Shown here piece after piece: positions 28,439-37,378 of a stretch of DNA of 64,000 bases (the stretch's first letter is position 1; each line of letters starts with the position of its first letter). The position numbers and the translations under genes were made by a program. Origin of the DNA: Streptomyces viridochromogenes (GTDB lineage: Bacteria; Actinomycetota; Actinomycetes; Streptomycetales; Streptomycetaceae). The DNA is taken from assembly GCF_001270495.1 (NCBI RefSeq), contig NZ_LGUR01000118.1:1-64000 (forward strand), given 5' to 3'. Under the pieces are notes generated by a model that ran no database searches, was not told the origin of the DNA, and saw only the letters and a list, made by a program, of their open reading frames with translations.

Positions 28439-29482
28439 ATGCCATCCATCGCCTGCACCCCCTCGGTCCCGGCGCCCGGGAACGCCGCCGAACTCCGCGA
28501 ACGGGCGCGCGGCGCACTGCTGGGCCTGGCGGTCGGCGACGCGCTGGGCGCTCCGGCGGAGAACATGAAGCCCTCCGAGATCCGCGCCCGCTGGGGCCGC
28601 ATCACCGGGTTCGTCACCGACAACCCCGCCGGCACGGACGACACCGAGTACGCGATCTTCTCGGGCCTCCTCCTCGCCCGCCACGGCTCGGCCCTCACCC
28701 CGGCCCATGTGGAGGCGGCCTGGCACGAGTGGATCGCGGACCGGGCGGAGGGCCCCTTCCGGGGTGCCGGCTTCAGTGAGCGCGGCACGCTGGAGAACCT
28801 TCGCCGGGGCCTCGCGGCCCCCATCTCGGCCCAGCACCGCCACGCCTGGAGCGACGGCCTCGCCATGCGGGCGGCCCCCTTCGGCGCCTTCGCGGCGGGC
28901 CGCCCGGCGGAGGCCGCCCGCCTGGTGGCGATCGACGGCTCGGTGAGCCACGACGGCGAGGGCATCTACGGCGGCCAGGCGGTGGCGGCGGGCGTGGCCG
29001 CGGCGATGGCGGGAGCGCCGGCGATCGCGGTGGTCGCCTCGGCGCTCGCGGTGGTCCCGGACGACTCCTGGACGGCCCGCTCCCTGCGCCGCGCCGTGGC
29101 GGTGGCCCACCGGGGCGAACGCGCGGTCCGCTCCGCGGTCGTGATCGGCGGCTACCCCTGGACCGACCTCGCCCCCGAGGCGGTCGCGCTGGCCTTCGGG
29201 GCGTACGCGGCGGCGGACGGCGACTTCGTCCAGGCGGTCCTCACGGCCGTGAACATGGGCCGGGACGCGGACACGACGGCGGCGGTGGCGGGGGCACTGG
29301 CCGGGGCGACGCAGGGGGCGTCGGCGATCCCGACCGAGTGGGCGGCCGCGATCGGACCGGCGAGGGGGAGCTGTCTGCCGTCGATGGCCGGGCATCACGT
29401 ACTGGACGTGGCGGAGCTGCTGGTGCCGGGGGAAGACAGGAAGTGGAGCGCGGGAGCACCGGTCGAAGGGGCCCGACGATGA
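28439..29482 (+). CDS. ADP-ribosylglycohydrolase family protein 1
   Basis: 347-aa all-helical DraG/ARH-fold hydrolase. All three metal-binding signatures are present: GLAVGDALGAP, GTDDTEYAIF and MGRDADTTAAVAGALAG, which together hold the two catalytic magnesium ions. Enzymes of this fold remove ADP-ribose, or related N- or O-ribosyl groups, from proteins or small molecules. It begins a seven-gene operon and overlaps the next gene by ATGA. The ATG lies just beyond GGAGGAGAGGCCTCGC. Cytosolic. The substrate is unknown; the ribokinase downstream suggests that ribose is released. Confidence 0.9.
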   Translation: MPSIACTPSVPAPGNAAELRERARGALLGLAVGDALGAPAENMKPSEIRARWGRITGFVTDNPAGTDDTEYAIFSGLLLARHGSALTPAHVEAAWHEWIADRAEGPFRGAGFSERGTLENLRRGLAAPISAQHRHAWSDGLAMRAAPFGAFAAGRPAEAARLVAIDGSVSHDGEGIYGGQAVAAGVAAAMAGAPAIAVVASALAVVPDDSWTARSLRRAVAVAHRGERAVRSAVVIGGYPWTDLAPEAVALAFGAYAAADGDFVQAVLTAVNMGRDADTTAAVAGALAGATQGASAIPTEWAAAIGPARGSCLPSMAGHHVLDVAELLVPGEDRKWSAGAPVEGARR

Positions 29483-30777
29483 CGCCGCCCACGCCGTGGG
29501 ACGAAGGGACCCAGGCAACGCAGCCGATCGGACTCGCGGCCGCCGACGGCGAATTCTCCCCGCTGGGGCCACCCGCACCCGACGACGAAAGCGGCACGAG
29601 TGGTGCGGGTGGTAACGAACCGGCCGAAGGCGAAGCCGAGGCCGCCAGGCCCCACCTCCCGGAGCGCAACCGCATCGAGGGCCTCCTGCTCGGCCTGGCC
29701 GCAGGCGACGCCGCCGGCTGGCCCGCCGCCCGCCACAGGGCCGCCCGCATGCCCGACTGGACCCGCCGCCTCACCCGCGAGCTCGACACCTTCGCCGAAC
29801 ACAACGCGACGACCACCCTCCCCGTCCCCATCGCCCTCAACCAACCCCCCGAACCCCTCCGCCTGGGCCCCTCCGACGACGCGGAATGGGCGGCCTTCGC
29901 AGCAGAGGCACTCCTTCGCGCCGGCGACGACACCACCCTCGGCGACCTCAGCCGAGAACGCCGCACCCGAGCCGCGATCGACCTCACCTGGAACGCCGTA
30001 GCCAGCGAAGTCGCCGCGGCAGCGGACCGTGCCCCCGAGATCGAGTCGGCGATCCTCCCCCTGCGCGCCCGTATCTCCGTCCGCGCCGGCCTCGGCAACC
30101 TCGCCACCGGCCTGCGCCCGCCCGCCACCGGCCACGACAACCCGCACTACTTCGACGACGCGGCGTGCGTACGGGCCTGTGTCCTCGCCGTGGCCCACCC
30201 CGGGGACCCCCACCGCGCCGCCGACCTCGCCGAGTTCGACGCCCGCTACACCCAGGACGGCGACGGCGTACACGGCGCGAGGGCGATGGCAGCGGCCGTA
30301 TCACTGGCCCTGACCGGCGCGAAGACCGGTACCTGCGTGGCCGCGGCACTCGCCGAGCTCCCCGAGGAGACGGAGATCGGCCGCAACGCCCGCCACGCCC
30401 TGGAGCTCGCGCGGGACGCCGACAGCGCCTTCGCCCTGATCCCCCTCCTCGAACACCAAATCGTCGACCACGTCTACAGCTACGGCATCGCCGCCGCCGA
30501 AACGGTCCCGGTCGCCCTGGCCCTCGCGGTCGCCGCCGGCGGCCGTATCGCCGAGGCGGTGCCCGCCGCGGCGTGCCTCAGCCGGGTCGCGGACTCGGCA
30601 CCGGCCCTGGCCGGCGCACTGGCGGGCGCGCTCGGTGGCGGCACGTCCATCCCCGCGACCTGGCGCGACGCCTGCCGCACCCTCTCCGGCTGCGTACTTC
30701 CCCGCCTCACCGGCACTGACCTGGTGGAACTCGCCGAACTTCTGGAAGCCACGCAACCGGCCCGACCAGGAGGATGA
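29479..30777 (+). CDS. ADP-ribosylglycohydrolase-like protein 2 with degraded metal site
   Basis: 432 aa. An acidic, glycine-rich leader of about 60 residues precedes an ARH fold. The first signature is only partly kept (GLAAGDAAGWP). The TDDTE motif has become SDDAEW, and the C-terminal GRDADTT has become SRVADSAP, losing one metal-ligand Asp. It may be a pseudoenzyme, a binding partner of its active neighbours or an enzyme with altered chemistry. It overlaps the genes on both sides by a few bases, which argues that its stoichiometry matters and that it is not decaying. Confidence 0.82.
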   Translation: MTPPTPWDEGTQATQPIGLAAADGEFSPLGPPAPDDESGTSGAGGNEPAEGEAEAARPHLPERNRIEGLLLGLAAGDAAGWPAARHRAARMPDWTRRLTRELDTFAEHNATTTLPVPIALNQPPEPLRLGPSDDAEWAAFAAEALLRAGDDTTLGDLSRERRTRAAIDLTWNAVASEVAAAADRAPEIESAILPLRARISVRAGLGNLATGLRPPATGHDNPHYFDDAACVRACVLAVAHPGDPHRAADLAEFDARYTQDGDGVHGARAMAAAVSLALTGAKTGTCVAAALAELPEETEIGRNARHALELARDADSAFALIPLLEHQIVDHVYSYGIAAAETVPVALALAVAAGGRIAEAVPAAACLSRVADSAPALAGALAGALGGGTSIPATWRDACRTLSGCVLPRLTGTDLVELAELLEATQPARPGG

Positions 30778-30785
30778 TTCGGGAC

Positions 30786-31961
30786 ATGACACCCAAAGCG
30801 GAAGAAAGCAGTGGTCCGCGTCTTGATGAGCGGATCACCGGCGCCCTGGTCGGCGCGGCGGTCGGCGACGCCCTCGGCGGCCCGGTGGAGGGCTACTCCC
30901 CCGACCAGATCCTTCAGCGCCACGGCGGCCGCGTCCACGGCGTCGTCGGCCCCTGGAACGGCGACGCCTGGCGCACGGCCCGTCCCATCGCGCCGTACCA
31001 CAAGGGCGACGGACACGTCACCGACGACACGTTGATGACCCACGCGCTGGTCCGCGTCTACGCGCGGGTCCGCGACCACCTCGACGCGTACGCGATCGCC
31101 GACCACCTGGTCCCGGACCTGATGACCAGCCCGCGCTGGATCCCGGAACTGGAGGCGGAGGCGCTCCCTCTCCAGCGCATCTTCCTGGCGGAGAAATGGC
31201 TGGTGACCCGCCTCCACTACGGCCACGTGGACCCCCGAGAAGCCGGCGTCGGCAACATCGTCAACTGCGGTGCCGCGATGTACATGACCCCGGTCGGCCT
31301 GGTCAACGCGGCCGACCCCAGGGCCGCGTACGCCGAGGCGCTGGACGTCGCGGGCGCCCACCAGTCGTCGTACGGCCGTGAGGCGGCGGGCGTCCTCGCC
31401 GCGGCGGTGGCGGCGGCGTGCGCACCCGGCGCCACACCGGACTCCGTCATCGCCACCTGCCTGTCCCTGGCCAAGGACGGGACGCGAGCGGCGATCGAGA
31501 AGGTCTGCGAAACGGCGAGCCACTACACGGACTTCGAGTCGGCGCTGTCCCCGCTCCGGGACGCGGTCGCCCCGTACGACACGGTGGGCCCCGACTACCG
31601 GCAGCCCTCCCTCGGTGCCCGCCGCCCCTCCCGTCTGCACGCCATCGAGGAACTCCCCGTAGCCCTGGGCATGTTGCTGGTCGCGAACGGGGACTACCGC
31701 CAAGCGGTGCTGGGCGCGGTGAACTACGGCCGCGACTGCGACTCGATCGCGACGATGGCCGGTGCCCTGGCCGGCGCGCTGGGCTCACCGGTCCCCGAGG
31801 ACTGGTCGAAGACGGTCGCGGAGGCCAGCCGCCTCGACCTGTGGGAACCGCCCCGCACGCTGACCGAGGTGACGAGGGAGATCCACGCCCTGGACGTACA
31901 CCGCCGCCGGGCCCACAAGGCGGCGTTCACCGCGTTGGAGGGCCGACCATGCTCCGACTGA
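30786..31961 (+). CDS. ADP-ribosylglycohydrolase family protein 3
   Basis: 391-aa ARH-fold hydrolase with intact signatures: GAAVGDALGGPVEGY, HVTDDTLMTHAL and NYGRDCDSIATMAGALAG. The ATG at 30786 is preferred because the AGGAGG at 30768-30773 is 12 bases away; the ATG at 30774 directly abuts it. It overlaps gene 4 by 13 bp. It differs from paralogue 1 in the central insert (MTSPRWIPELEAEA and onward), suggesting a different substrate. Confidence 0.88.
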   Translation: MTPKAEESSGPRLDERITGALVGAAVGDALGGPVEGYSPDQILQRHGGRVHGVVGPWNGDAWRTARPIAPYHKGDGHVTDDTLMTHALVRVYARVRDHLDAYAIADHLVPDLMTSPRWIPELEAEALPLQRIFLAEKWLVTRLHYGHVDPREAGVGNIVNCGAAMYMTPVGLVNAADPRAAYAEALDVAGAHQSSYGREAAGVLAAAVAAACAPGATPDSVIATCLSLAKDGTRAAIEKVCETASHYTDFESALSPLRDAVAPYDTVGPDYRQPSLGARRPSRLHAIEELPVALGMLLVANGDYRQAVLGAVNYGRDCDSIATMAGALAGALGSPVPEDWSKTVAEASRLDLWEPPRTLTEVTREIHALDVHRRRAHKAAFTALEGRPCSD

Positions 31962-33355
31962 CCTGGGTCCAGCCGGAGGACCTGCTCGGACACGAGCTCC
32001 ACCAGGCAGCGCTGGACGGCCGGGAGCCGTCGAGGATCGCGGAGAGGTGGAGGGCGGCGGGCGGCTCGGAGGCTCCATTGCGGGCGGGCGCCTCGACGGG
32101 GCCGGCGTCGCGGTATCTGCGGACCCTGGCCGAGGACCTGCTGGACGAACTGGCGGACCTGCCCAGCAGGTTGAAGGACGACGAGCCGACGGACCTGGAG
32201 AAGATCAGGTCCCTGTGCCCGGACTGGCCGAGCGACGCCGGCACCTCCACAGCGCCCCCCGCACCCACCCGCCTCGAAGCCGCCTGGCTCGGCCGGGCCG
32301 TCGGCTGTCTCCTGGGCAAGCCCGTGGAGAAACTCCCCCTCGAAGGCATCCGCCAACTGGCCGGATCCACCGGAAACTGGCCCCTGACCACCTACTTCAC
32401 CGCTCGCGGTGTCCCCGCGGACCTCCTCGCCGCCCACCCCTGGAACCGCCGCTCGGCCCCCACCTCCCTCGCCGAGAACATCGACGGCATGCCCGAGGAC
32501 GACGACCTCAACTACCCCCTCCTCAACCTCCTGCTGCTCCAACGCCACGGCAGGACCTTCACCACCACGGACGTAGCCCGTCTCTGGCTGGACGAACTCC
32601 CGCCCGGCCGTACCTTCACCGCCGAACGCATCGCCCACCGCAACCTCCTCCTCGGCATCGAGCCCCCGCACACGGCCCGCCACCGCAACCCCTTCCGCGA
32701 GTGGATCGGCGCCCTCATCCGCGCGGACGTCCACGGCTGGACCAACCCCGGCGCCCCGGCCGCCGCGGCGGAACAGGCCCACCGAGACGCCACCCTCACC
32801 CACACCGCCAACGGCGTCTACGCGGCGATGTTCACGGCGGCCGTCATCGCGCGGGCGGCGACGGCGACCGGCCCCCACGACATCCACGCCTGCCTGCGCA
32901 CCGGCCTCACGGTGATCCCCCCGCGATCCCGGCTGGCCCAGGCGATCCGCCACGCCATCCACCTGGCCGACACCCGCGACGACTTCGACACGGTCGTCGA
33001 CGAACTCCACGCCACCCACGCGTCCACCCACCACTGGGTCCACGCCATCCCGAACACCGCCCTGATCGCCGCCGCCCTCACCCACGCCGAGGGCGACTTC
33101 ACCGGCTCCGTCTGCCGTGCCGTATCGGGAGGCTGGGACACCGACTCCAACGGTGCGACGGCGGGCAGCATCGCCGCCCTCCTCGCCGGCACCCCCGCCG
33201 CCCTCCCCGACCGCTGGACGGCCCCCCTCAAGAACCGCCTCGCCACCTCCGTCGCCGACTTCGACGGCACCGGCTTCGACGCGCTGGCGCGGCTGACCCA
33301 CGAACTCGCCTGCCCGCTCTCCCCCTTGGAGCCCTTGGAGGCCACTCGCCCATGA
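31949..33355 (+). CDS. ADP-ribosylglycohydrolase family protein 4
   Basis: 468 aa. An N-terminal part of about 105 residues without a recognised domain is followed by an ARH fold of a distinct subfamily: AVGCLLGKPVEKLPL, PEDDDLNYPLLNL and SGGWDTDSNGATAGS. The GDALG aspartate is replaced (GCLLG), but the EDDD and WDTDSNG metal-ligand motifs are strong, as in other members of this subfamily. Start ATG 31949 overlaps the upstream gene by 13 bp and the stop overlaps the ribokinase start (ATGA). Confidence 0.87.
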   Translation: MLRLTWVQPEDLLGHELHQAALDGREPSRIAERWRAAGGSEAPLRAGASTGPASRYLRTLAEDLLDELADLPSRLKDDEPTDLEKIRSLCPDWPSDAGTSTAPPAPTRLEAAWLGRAVGCLLGKPVEKLPLEGIRQLAGSTGNWPLTTYFTARGVPADLLAAHPWNRRSAPTSLAENIDGMPEDDDLNYPLLNLLLLQRHGRTFTTTDVARLWLDELPPGRTFTAERIAHRNLLLGIEPPHTARHRNPFREWIGALIRADVHGWTNPGAPAAAAEQAHRDATLTHTANGVYAAMFTAAVIARAATATGPHDIHACLRTGLTVIPPRSRLAQAIRHAIHLADTRDDFDTVVDELHATHASTHHWVHAIPNTALIAAALTHAEGDFTGSVCRAVSGGWDTDSNGATAGSIAALLAGTPAALPDRWTAPLKNRLATSVADFDGTGFDALARLTHELACPLSPLEPLEATRP

Positions 33356-34245
33356 CCGACATCGTCGTGCTCGGCAGCACGAACATGGACCTCGTCACAT
33401 ACGTCGAAAAGGCCCCGCAGCGCGGCGAGACCGTGCGGGGACGGGAGTTCCGTACGATCCCCGGCGGCAAGGGCGCCAACCAGGCGATCGCGGCGGCCCG
33501 CGCGGGCGGCAACGTCCTGATGATCGGCGCCGTCGGCAACGACGCCTACGGCACCCACCTGCGCTCCACCCTCGAACACTCCGGGGTGGACACCGACGAC
33601 CTCCGCACGGCCGAGGGCCCCTCCGGCACCGCGCACATCGTGGTGGACGACGAGGGCGGCAACGCGATCGTCGTGATCCCCGGCGCGAACGGCACGCTGG
33701 ACCACCTGAGCCCCGGGGACGAGGGCGTCATCGCCTCCGCCGACACCCTGCTGCTCCAGTTGGAGATCCCCCTGGCCGCGGTCCTCGCCGGCGCCCAGGC
33801 GGCCCGCCGCCACGGCGTCCGTACGGTCCTCACGCCGTCCCCCGCCCAGCCGCTGCCGGACGAACTCTTCGCGGCCGTCGACCTGTTGGTGCCCAACGAG
33901 TACGAGGTGACCACCCTCACCGGCCGCACCGACCCCCGCGACGCGGCCATCGGGCTGCTCGACCTGGTGCCCGCGGTCGTCGTCACCCTGGGCGCGGCCG
34001 GCAGCCTCTACGCCGCCCGCGGCGCCGAACCCCTGACCGTCCCCGCCCCGAAGGTCACCGCCGTCGACTCCACCGGCGCCGGCGACACCTTCGTCGGCGC
34101 CCTCGCGGTGGCGCTCGGCGAGGGGCGCCCGATGCCGGACTCGCTGAGGTGGGCGGCCGCGGCGGCCGCGCTGTCGGTGCAGCGCGAGGGCGCCACCGTG
34201 TCGATGCCGTACCGCCCGGAGATCGAGGAGCGGTACGCGTCATGA
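33352..34245 (+). CDS. rbsK: Ribokinase
   Basis: 297-aa PfkB-family sugar kinase. GSTNMDLV at the N-terminus, PGGKGANQAIAAARAG (PfkB signature 1) and DSTGAGDTFVGALAVAL (signature 2, with the catalytic Asp in GAGD) are all present. The NMD motif near residue 12 and GGKGAN are typical of true ribokinases. It would phosphorylate ribose freed by the upstream glycohydrolases, a salvage route inferred from operon position. It overlaps both neighbours by 4 bp. No rbs transporter is nearby, which favours an internal ribose source. Confidence 0.9.
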   Translation: MTDIVVLGSTNMDLVTYVEKAPQRGETVRGREFRTIPGGKGANQAIAAARAGGNVLMIGAVGNDAYGTHLRSTLEHSGVDTDDLRTAEGPSGTAHIVVDDEGGNAIVVIPGANGTLDHLSPGDEGVIASADTLLLQLEIPLAAVLAGAQAARRHGVRTVLTPSPAQPLPDELFAAVDLLVPNEYEVTTLTGRTDPRDAAIGLLDLVPAVVVTLGAAGSLYAARGAEPLTVPAPKVTAVDSTGAGDTFVGALAVALGEGRPMPDSLRWAAAAAALSVQREGATVSMPYRPEIEERYAS

Positions 34246-35441
34246 CCGAAGCAGCCACCGCCCCGCTCACCGGGCTTCGCGTCCTCGACCTGGCCACCCT
34301 CTTCGCCGGTCCCCTCGCCGCCACGATGCTCGGCGACTTCGGCGCGGAGGTCATCAAGGTCGAGCACCCCGAGAAACCGGACCCCTCCCGCGGCCACGGC
34401 CCGTCGAAGGACGGCGTGGGCCTGTGGTGGAAGGTGCTCGGCCGGAACAAGCGCACCATCGCCCTGAACCTCTCCAGGCCCGGCGGTCGCGCCACCCTGC
34501 TCCGCCTGGCCGCGACCGCGGACGTCGTCATCGAGAACTTCCGCCCCGGCACCCTGGAGAAATGGGACCTCGGCTGGCCGGAGCTCTCCGCCGCCAACCC
34601 GCGCCTGGTCCTCACCCGCGTCACCGGCTTCGGCCAGTTCGGCCCCTCCGCCCACCGCCCCGGCTTCGGCACGCTCGCCGAGGCGATGAGCGGCTTCGCC
34701 GCGCTCACCGGGGAGCCGGACGCGCCCCCGACACTCCCGCCCTTCGGCCTCGCCGACTCCATCGCGGGCCTCGCGACCGCCTACGCCGTGATGACGGCGC
34801 TGGCCGCCCGCGAGCGCACCGGCGAGGGCCAGGTCGTCGACATGGCCCTCATCGAGCCGATGCTGCTGGCCCTCGGCCCCCAGCCCACCTGGTACGACCA
34901 GCTCGGCTATGTCCAGGAACGCACCGGCAACCGCTCCGCCAACAACGCCCCGCGCAACACCTACCGCACCGCGGACGGCACCTGGGTCGCCGTCTCCACC
35001 TCCGCCCAGTCGATCGCCGAGCGCGTGATGCACCTGGTGGGACGCCCCGAGCTGATCGACGAACCGTGGTTCGCGACGGGCGCCGACCGGGCCCGCCACG
35101 CCGACGTCCTCGACCGGGCGGTCGGCGACTGGATCGCCCGCCACACCCGCGCAGACGTCCTCGCGGCCTTCGAGAAGGCGGAGGCGGCCGTGGCCCCGAT
35201 CCAGGACGTCCGGGACGTGATGACCGACCCGCAGTACGCGGCCCTCGACACGATCACCACCGTCGACGACCCCGAGCTGGGCCCGCTGCGGATGCAGAAC
35301 GTGCTCTTCCGCCTCTCCGCCACCCCGGGCACGATCCGCTGGGCGGGCCGTCCGCACGGCGCGGACACGGCCGAGATCCTCACCGGCCTGGGCCTGCCCC
35401 CCGCCGAACGGGCGGCCCTGCGTGAGGAGGGCACCCTGTGA
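34242..35441 (+). CDS. CaiB/BaiF class III CoA-transferase
   Basis: 399-aa family III CoA-transferase. GLRVLDLATLFAGPLAATML, the FGAEVIKVE segment, NKRTIALNL and the probable catalytic Asp in GQVVDMALIEPML are characteristic. Such enzymes move CoA between carboxylic acids through an aspartyl thioester. Coupled by 4-bp overlaps to ribokinase upstream and a CitE-like lyase downstream, a pair that elsewhere activates and then cleaves hydroxy-acids such as citramalate or malate. The actual acid is unknown. Confidence 0.9.
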   Translation: MTEAATAPLTGLRVLDLATLFAGPLAATMLGDFGAEVIKVEHPEKPDPSRGHGPSKDGVGLWWKVLGRNKRTIALNLSRPGGRATLLRLAATADVVIENFRPGTLEKWDLGWPELSAANPRLVLTRVTGFGQFGPSAHRPGFGTLAEAMSGFAALTGEPDAPPTLPPFGLADSIAGLATAYAVMTALAARERTGEGQVVDMALIEPMLLALGPQPTWYDQLGYVQERTGNRSANNAPRNTYRTADGTWVAVSTSAQSIAERVMHLVGRPELIDEPWFATGADRARHADVLDRAVGDWIARHTRADVLAAFEKAEAAVAPIQDVRDVMTDPQYAALDTITTVDDPELGPLRMQNVLFRLSATPGTIRWAGRPHGADTAEILTGLGLPPAERAALREEGTL

Positions 35442-36271
35442 CGCGCTTCCCCCTGACCTGGCTGTACGCCCCCGGCGACCGGCCCCATGTGGTCGCCAAG
35501 GCCCTGACGTCCGGCGCCGACATCGTCATCGTCGACCTGGAGGACGCGGTGGCCCCGGACCGCAAGGACTACGCCCGGGCGGCCACGGCCGACCTGCTCT
35601 CCGAACCCGAGCACCCCGTCCCCGTCCACGTCCGCGTGAACGCCCTGGACACCCCGGCGGCGGCGAAGGACCTGGAGGCGCTGGCCACACGCCCCGGCCT
35701 GTCCGGCATCCGCCTGCCCAAGGTGCGGTCCCCCGACCAGATCGTCCGCCTCGCGGAGACCACACCGCCGAGTGCGGGCGGCGCCCCACCGCTCCACGCC
35801 CTGCTGGAGTCGGCCCTGGGCATCGAGCGGGCGTACGCGATCGCCTCCGCCCACCCGTCGCTGCGCGGCATCGCCCTCGGCGAGGCGGATCTACGGGCCG
35901 ACCTGGGTATCCGGGGCGACGCCGGCCTCGACTGGTCCCGCTCCCGTGTCATCGTGGCGGCCAGGGCGGCGGGCCTGCCGCCCCCGCCCCAGACGGTCCA
36001 CCCCGACATCCGTGACCTGGACGGCCTGGCGGCGACCTGCGCCCACGGCCGCGCCCTGGGCTTCCTGGGCCGGGCGGCCATCCACCCCCGCCAGCTCCCG
36101 GTGATCGAGCGTGCCTACCTCCCCACGGAGGAGGAGCTGGAACAAGCGGAGACGATCATCAAGGCAGCGGCGACCAACCAAGGCGCCCAGGCTCTCCCGG
36201 ACGGCAGCTTCATCGACGCGGCGGTGGTGGCGACGGCCCAGCGGACCCTGTCCTTGGTCCGCCGAAGCTGA
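35438..36271 (+). CDS. CitE-like HpcH/HpaI-family CoA-ester lyase
   Basis: 277-aa TIM-barrel lyase of the citrate lyase beta / malyl-CoA lyase family. DLEDAVAPDRK and HVRVNALDT give the substrate arginine region. LLESALGIERAYAIA and GEADLRADLGIRG supply the magnesium-binding Glu and Asp. It starts with GTG inside the stop of the CoA-transferase (GTGA). It probably cleaves the CoA ester made by that enzyme (a malyl-, citramalyl- or related CoA) to acetyl-CoA or similar plus a keto-acid. It ends the seven-gene operon and is followed by a hairpin terminator shared with convergent lgt. Confidence 0.88.
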   Translation: MTRFPLTWLYAPGDRPHVVAKALTSGADIVIVDLEDAVAPDRKDYARAATADLLSEPEHPVPVHVRVNALDTPAAAKDLEALATRPGLSGIRLPKVRSPDQIVRLAETTPPSAGGAPPLHALLESALGIERAYAIASAHPSLRGIALGEADLRADLGIRGDAGLDWSRSRVIVAARAAGLPPPPQTVHPDIRDLDGLAATCAHGRALGFLGRAAIHPRQLPVIERAYLPTEEELEQAETIIKAAATNQGAQALPDGSFIDAAVVATAQRTLSLVRRS

Positions 36272-36287
36272 CCATCCACACACCGAC

Positions 36288-36317
36288 GAGGGCGCCCGGA
36301 GAATCCCGAGCGCCCTC
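36288..36317. terminator. Bidirectional hairpin between the lyase gene and lgt
   Basis: GAGGGCGC at 36288-36295 pairs with GCGCCCTC at 36310-36317, extended inward by CGG/CCG after a mismatch. It lies between the convergent stops at 36271 and 36337. Confidence 0.65.
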
Positions 36318-36336
36318 ATCGCCGTACGGCCATGCC

Positions 36337-37281
36337 TCACGTCTGCTTCGTCGACCCGGCTTCGTCCTTGACGTCGTCCTTCACGTCAGCCTCGGCCTGT
36401 TCGTCGCTCTCGGCAGCCCGGTCCTCACCGGACGCCTCGGCCTCACCGTCGGCGTCACCGCCGGAGGCACCTGGCTCGACGACCTCTTCCCGGCCCGGCC
36501 GCTTCTTCGCCGACACCACGAAGTACGTCACCGCCAGCAGGAACACGATGAGCGCGGTCCAGACGTTCAGCCGCATGCCCAGGATGTGGTGGGCCTCGTC
36601 GACGCGCATGTACTCGATCCACGCGCGTCCCGCGCAGTACGCCGCGACGTACAGCGCGAACGCGCGCCCGTGCCCCAGCTTGAAGCGGCGGTCGGCCCAG
36701 ATCACCAGCAGCGCGACGCCGATGCACCACAGCGACTCGTACAGGAACGTCGGGTGGTAGGTGCCCGGCACCCGCCCGTCCGTCGAGGAGGTGATCTCCA
36801 GCGCCCACGGGACGTCGGTCCGACGCCCGTACAGCTCCTGGTTGAACCAGTTGCCCCAGCGCCCGATCGCCTGCGCGAGGGCGATGCCGGGTGCGATGGC
36901 GTCGGCGTAGGCCGGCAGCGGGATGCCCCGGCGCCGGCAGCCGATCCAGGCGCCCACCGCACCGAGCGCGATCGCGCCCCAGATGCCGAGGCCGCCCTCC
37001 CAGATCTTGAAGGCGTCCACCCAGTCACGGCCCTCGCTGAAGTACAGCTCGTAGTCCGTGATCACGTGGTAGAGGCGCCCGCCGACCAGGCCGAACGGCA
37101 CGGCCCAGACCGCGATGTCGGCCACCGTGCCGGTCCGCCCGCCCCGGGCGATCCAGCGTTTGTTGCCGAGCCAGACGGCTACGAAGACACCGATGATGAT
37201 GCAGAAGGCGTAGCCGCGCAGCGGAATGGGACCGAGGTGGATCACCCCGCGCGACGGGCTGGGAATGTAGGCAAGTTCCAT
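36337..37281 (-). CDS. lgt: Prolipoprotein diacylglyceryl transferase
   Basis: 314-aa integral membrane enzyme that transfers diacylglycerol to the lipobox cysteine of prolipoproteins. The Lgt signature GRWGNWFNQELYG is present, as are the HLGPIPLRGYAF region, GGRLYHVITD and about seven hydrophobic helices. An acidic, low-complexity C-terminal tail of about 55 residues (Glu/Asp/Ala-rich) extends beyond the conserved core, as often in actinobacteria. It lies downstream of the thioredoxin-like gene on the same strand, with a 97-bp gap. Confidence 0.95.
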   Translation of the reverse strand: MELAYIPSPSRGVIHLGPIPLRGYAFCIIIGVFVAVWLGNKRWIARGGRTGTVADIAVWAVPFGLVGGRLYHVITDYELYFSEGRDWVDAFKIWEGGLGIWGAIALGAVGAWIGCRRRGIPLPAYADAIAPGIALAQAIGRWGNWFNQELYGRRTDVPWALEITSSTDGRVPGTYHPTFLYESLWCIGVALLVIWADRRFKLGHGRAFALYVAAYCAGRAWIEYMRVDEAHHILGMRLNVWTALIVFLLAVTYFVVSAKKRPGREEVVEPGASGGDADGEAEASGEDRAAESDEQAEADVKDDVKDEAGSTKQT

Positions 37282-37378
37282 GGCAAGGTCGACGCTACCC
37301 TGCCGGGCGGCAGCGATGGCAGGCGGCCCGGCTACGGGTCCATAACGGGCAGCGACCGGAGTCAGCCCCGGGCGGGGC

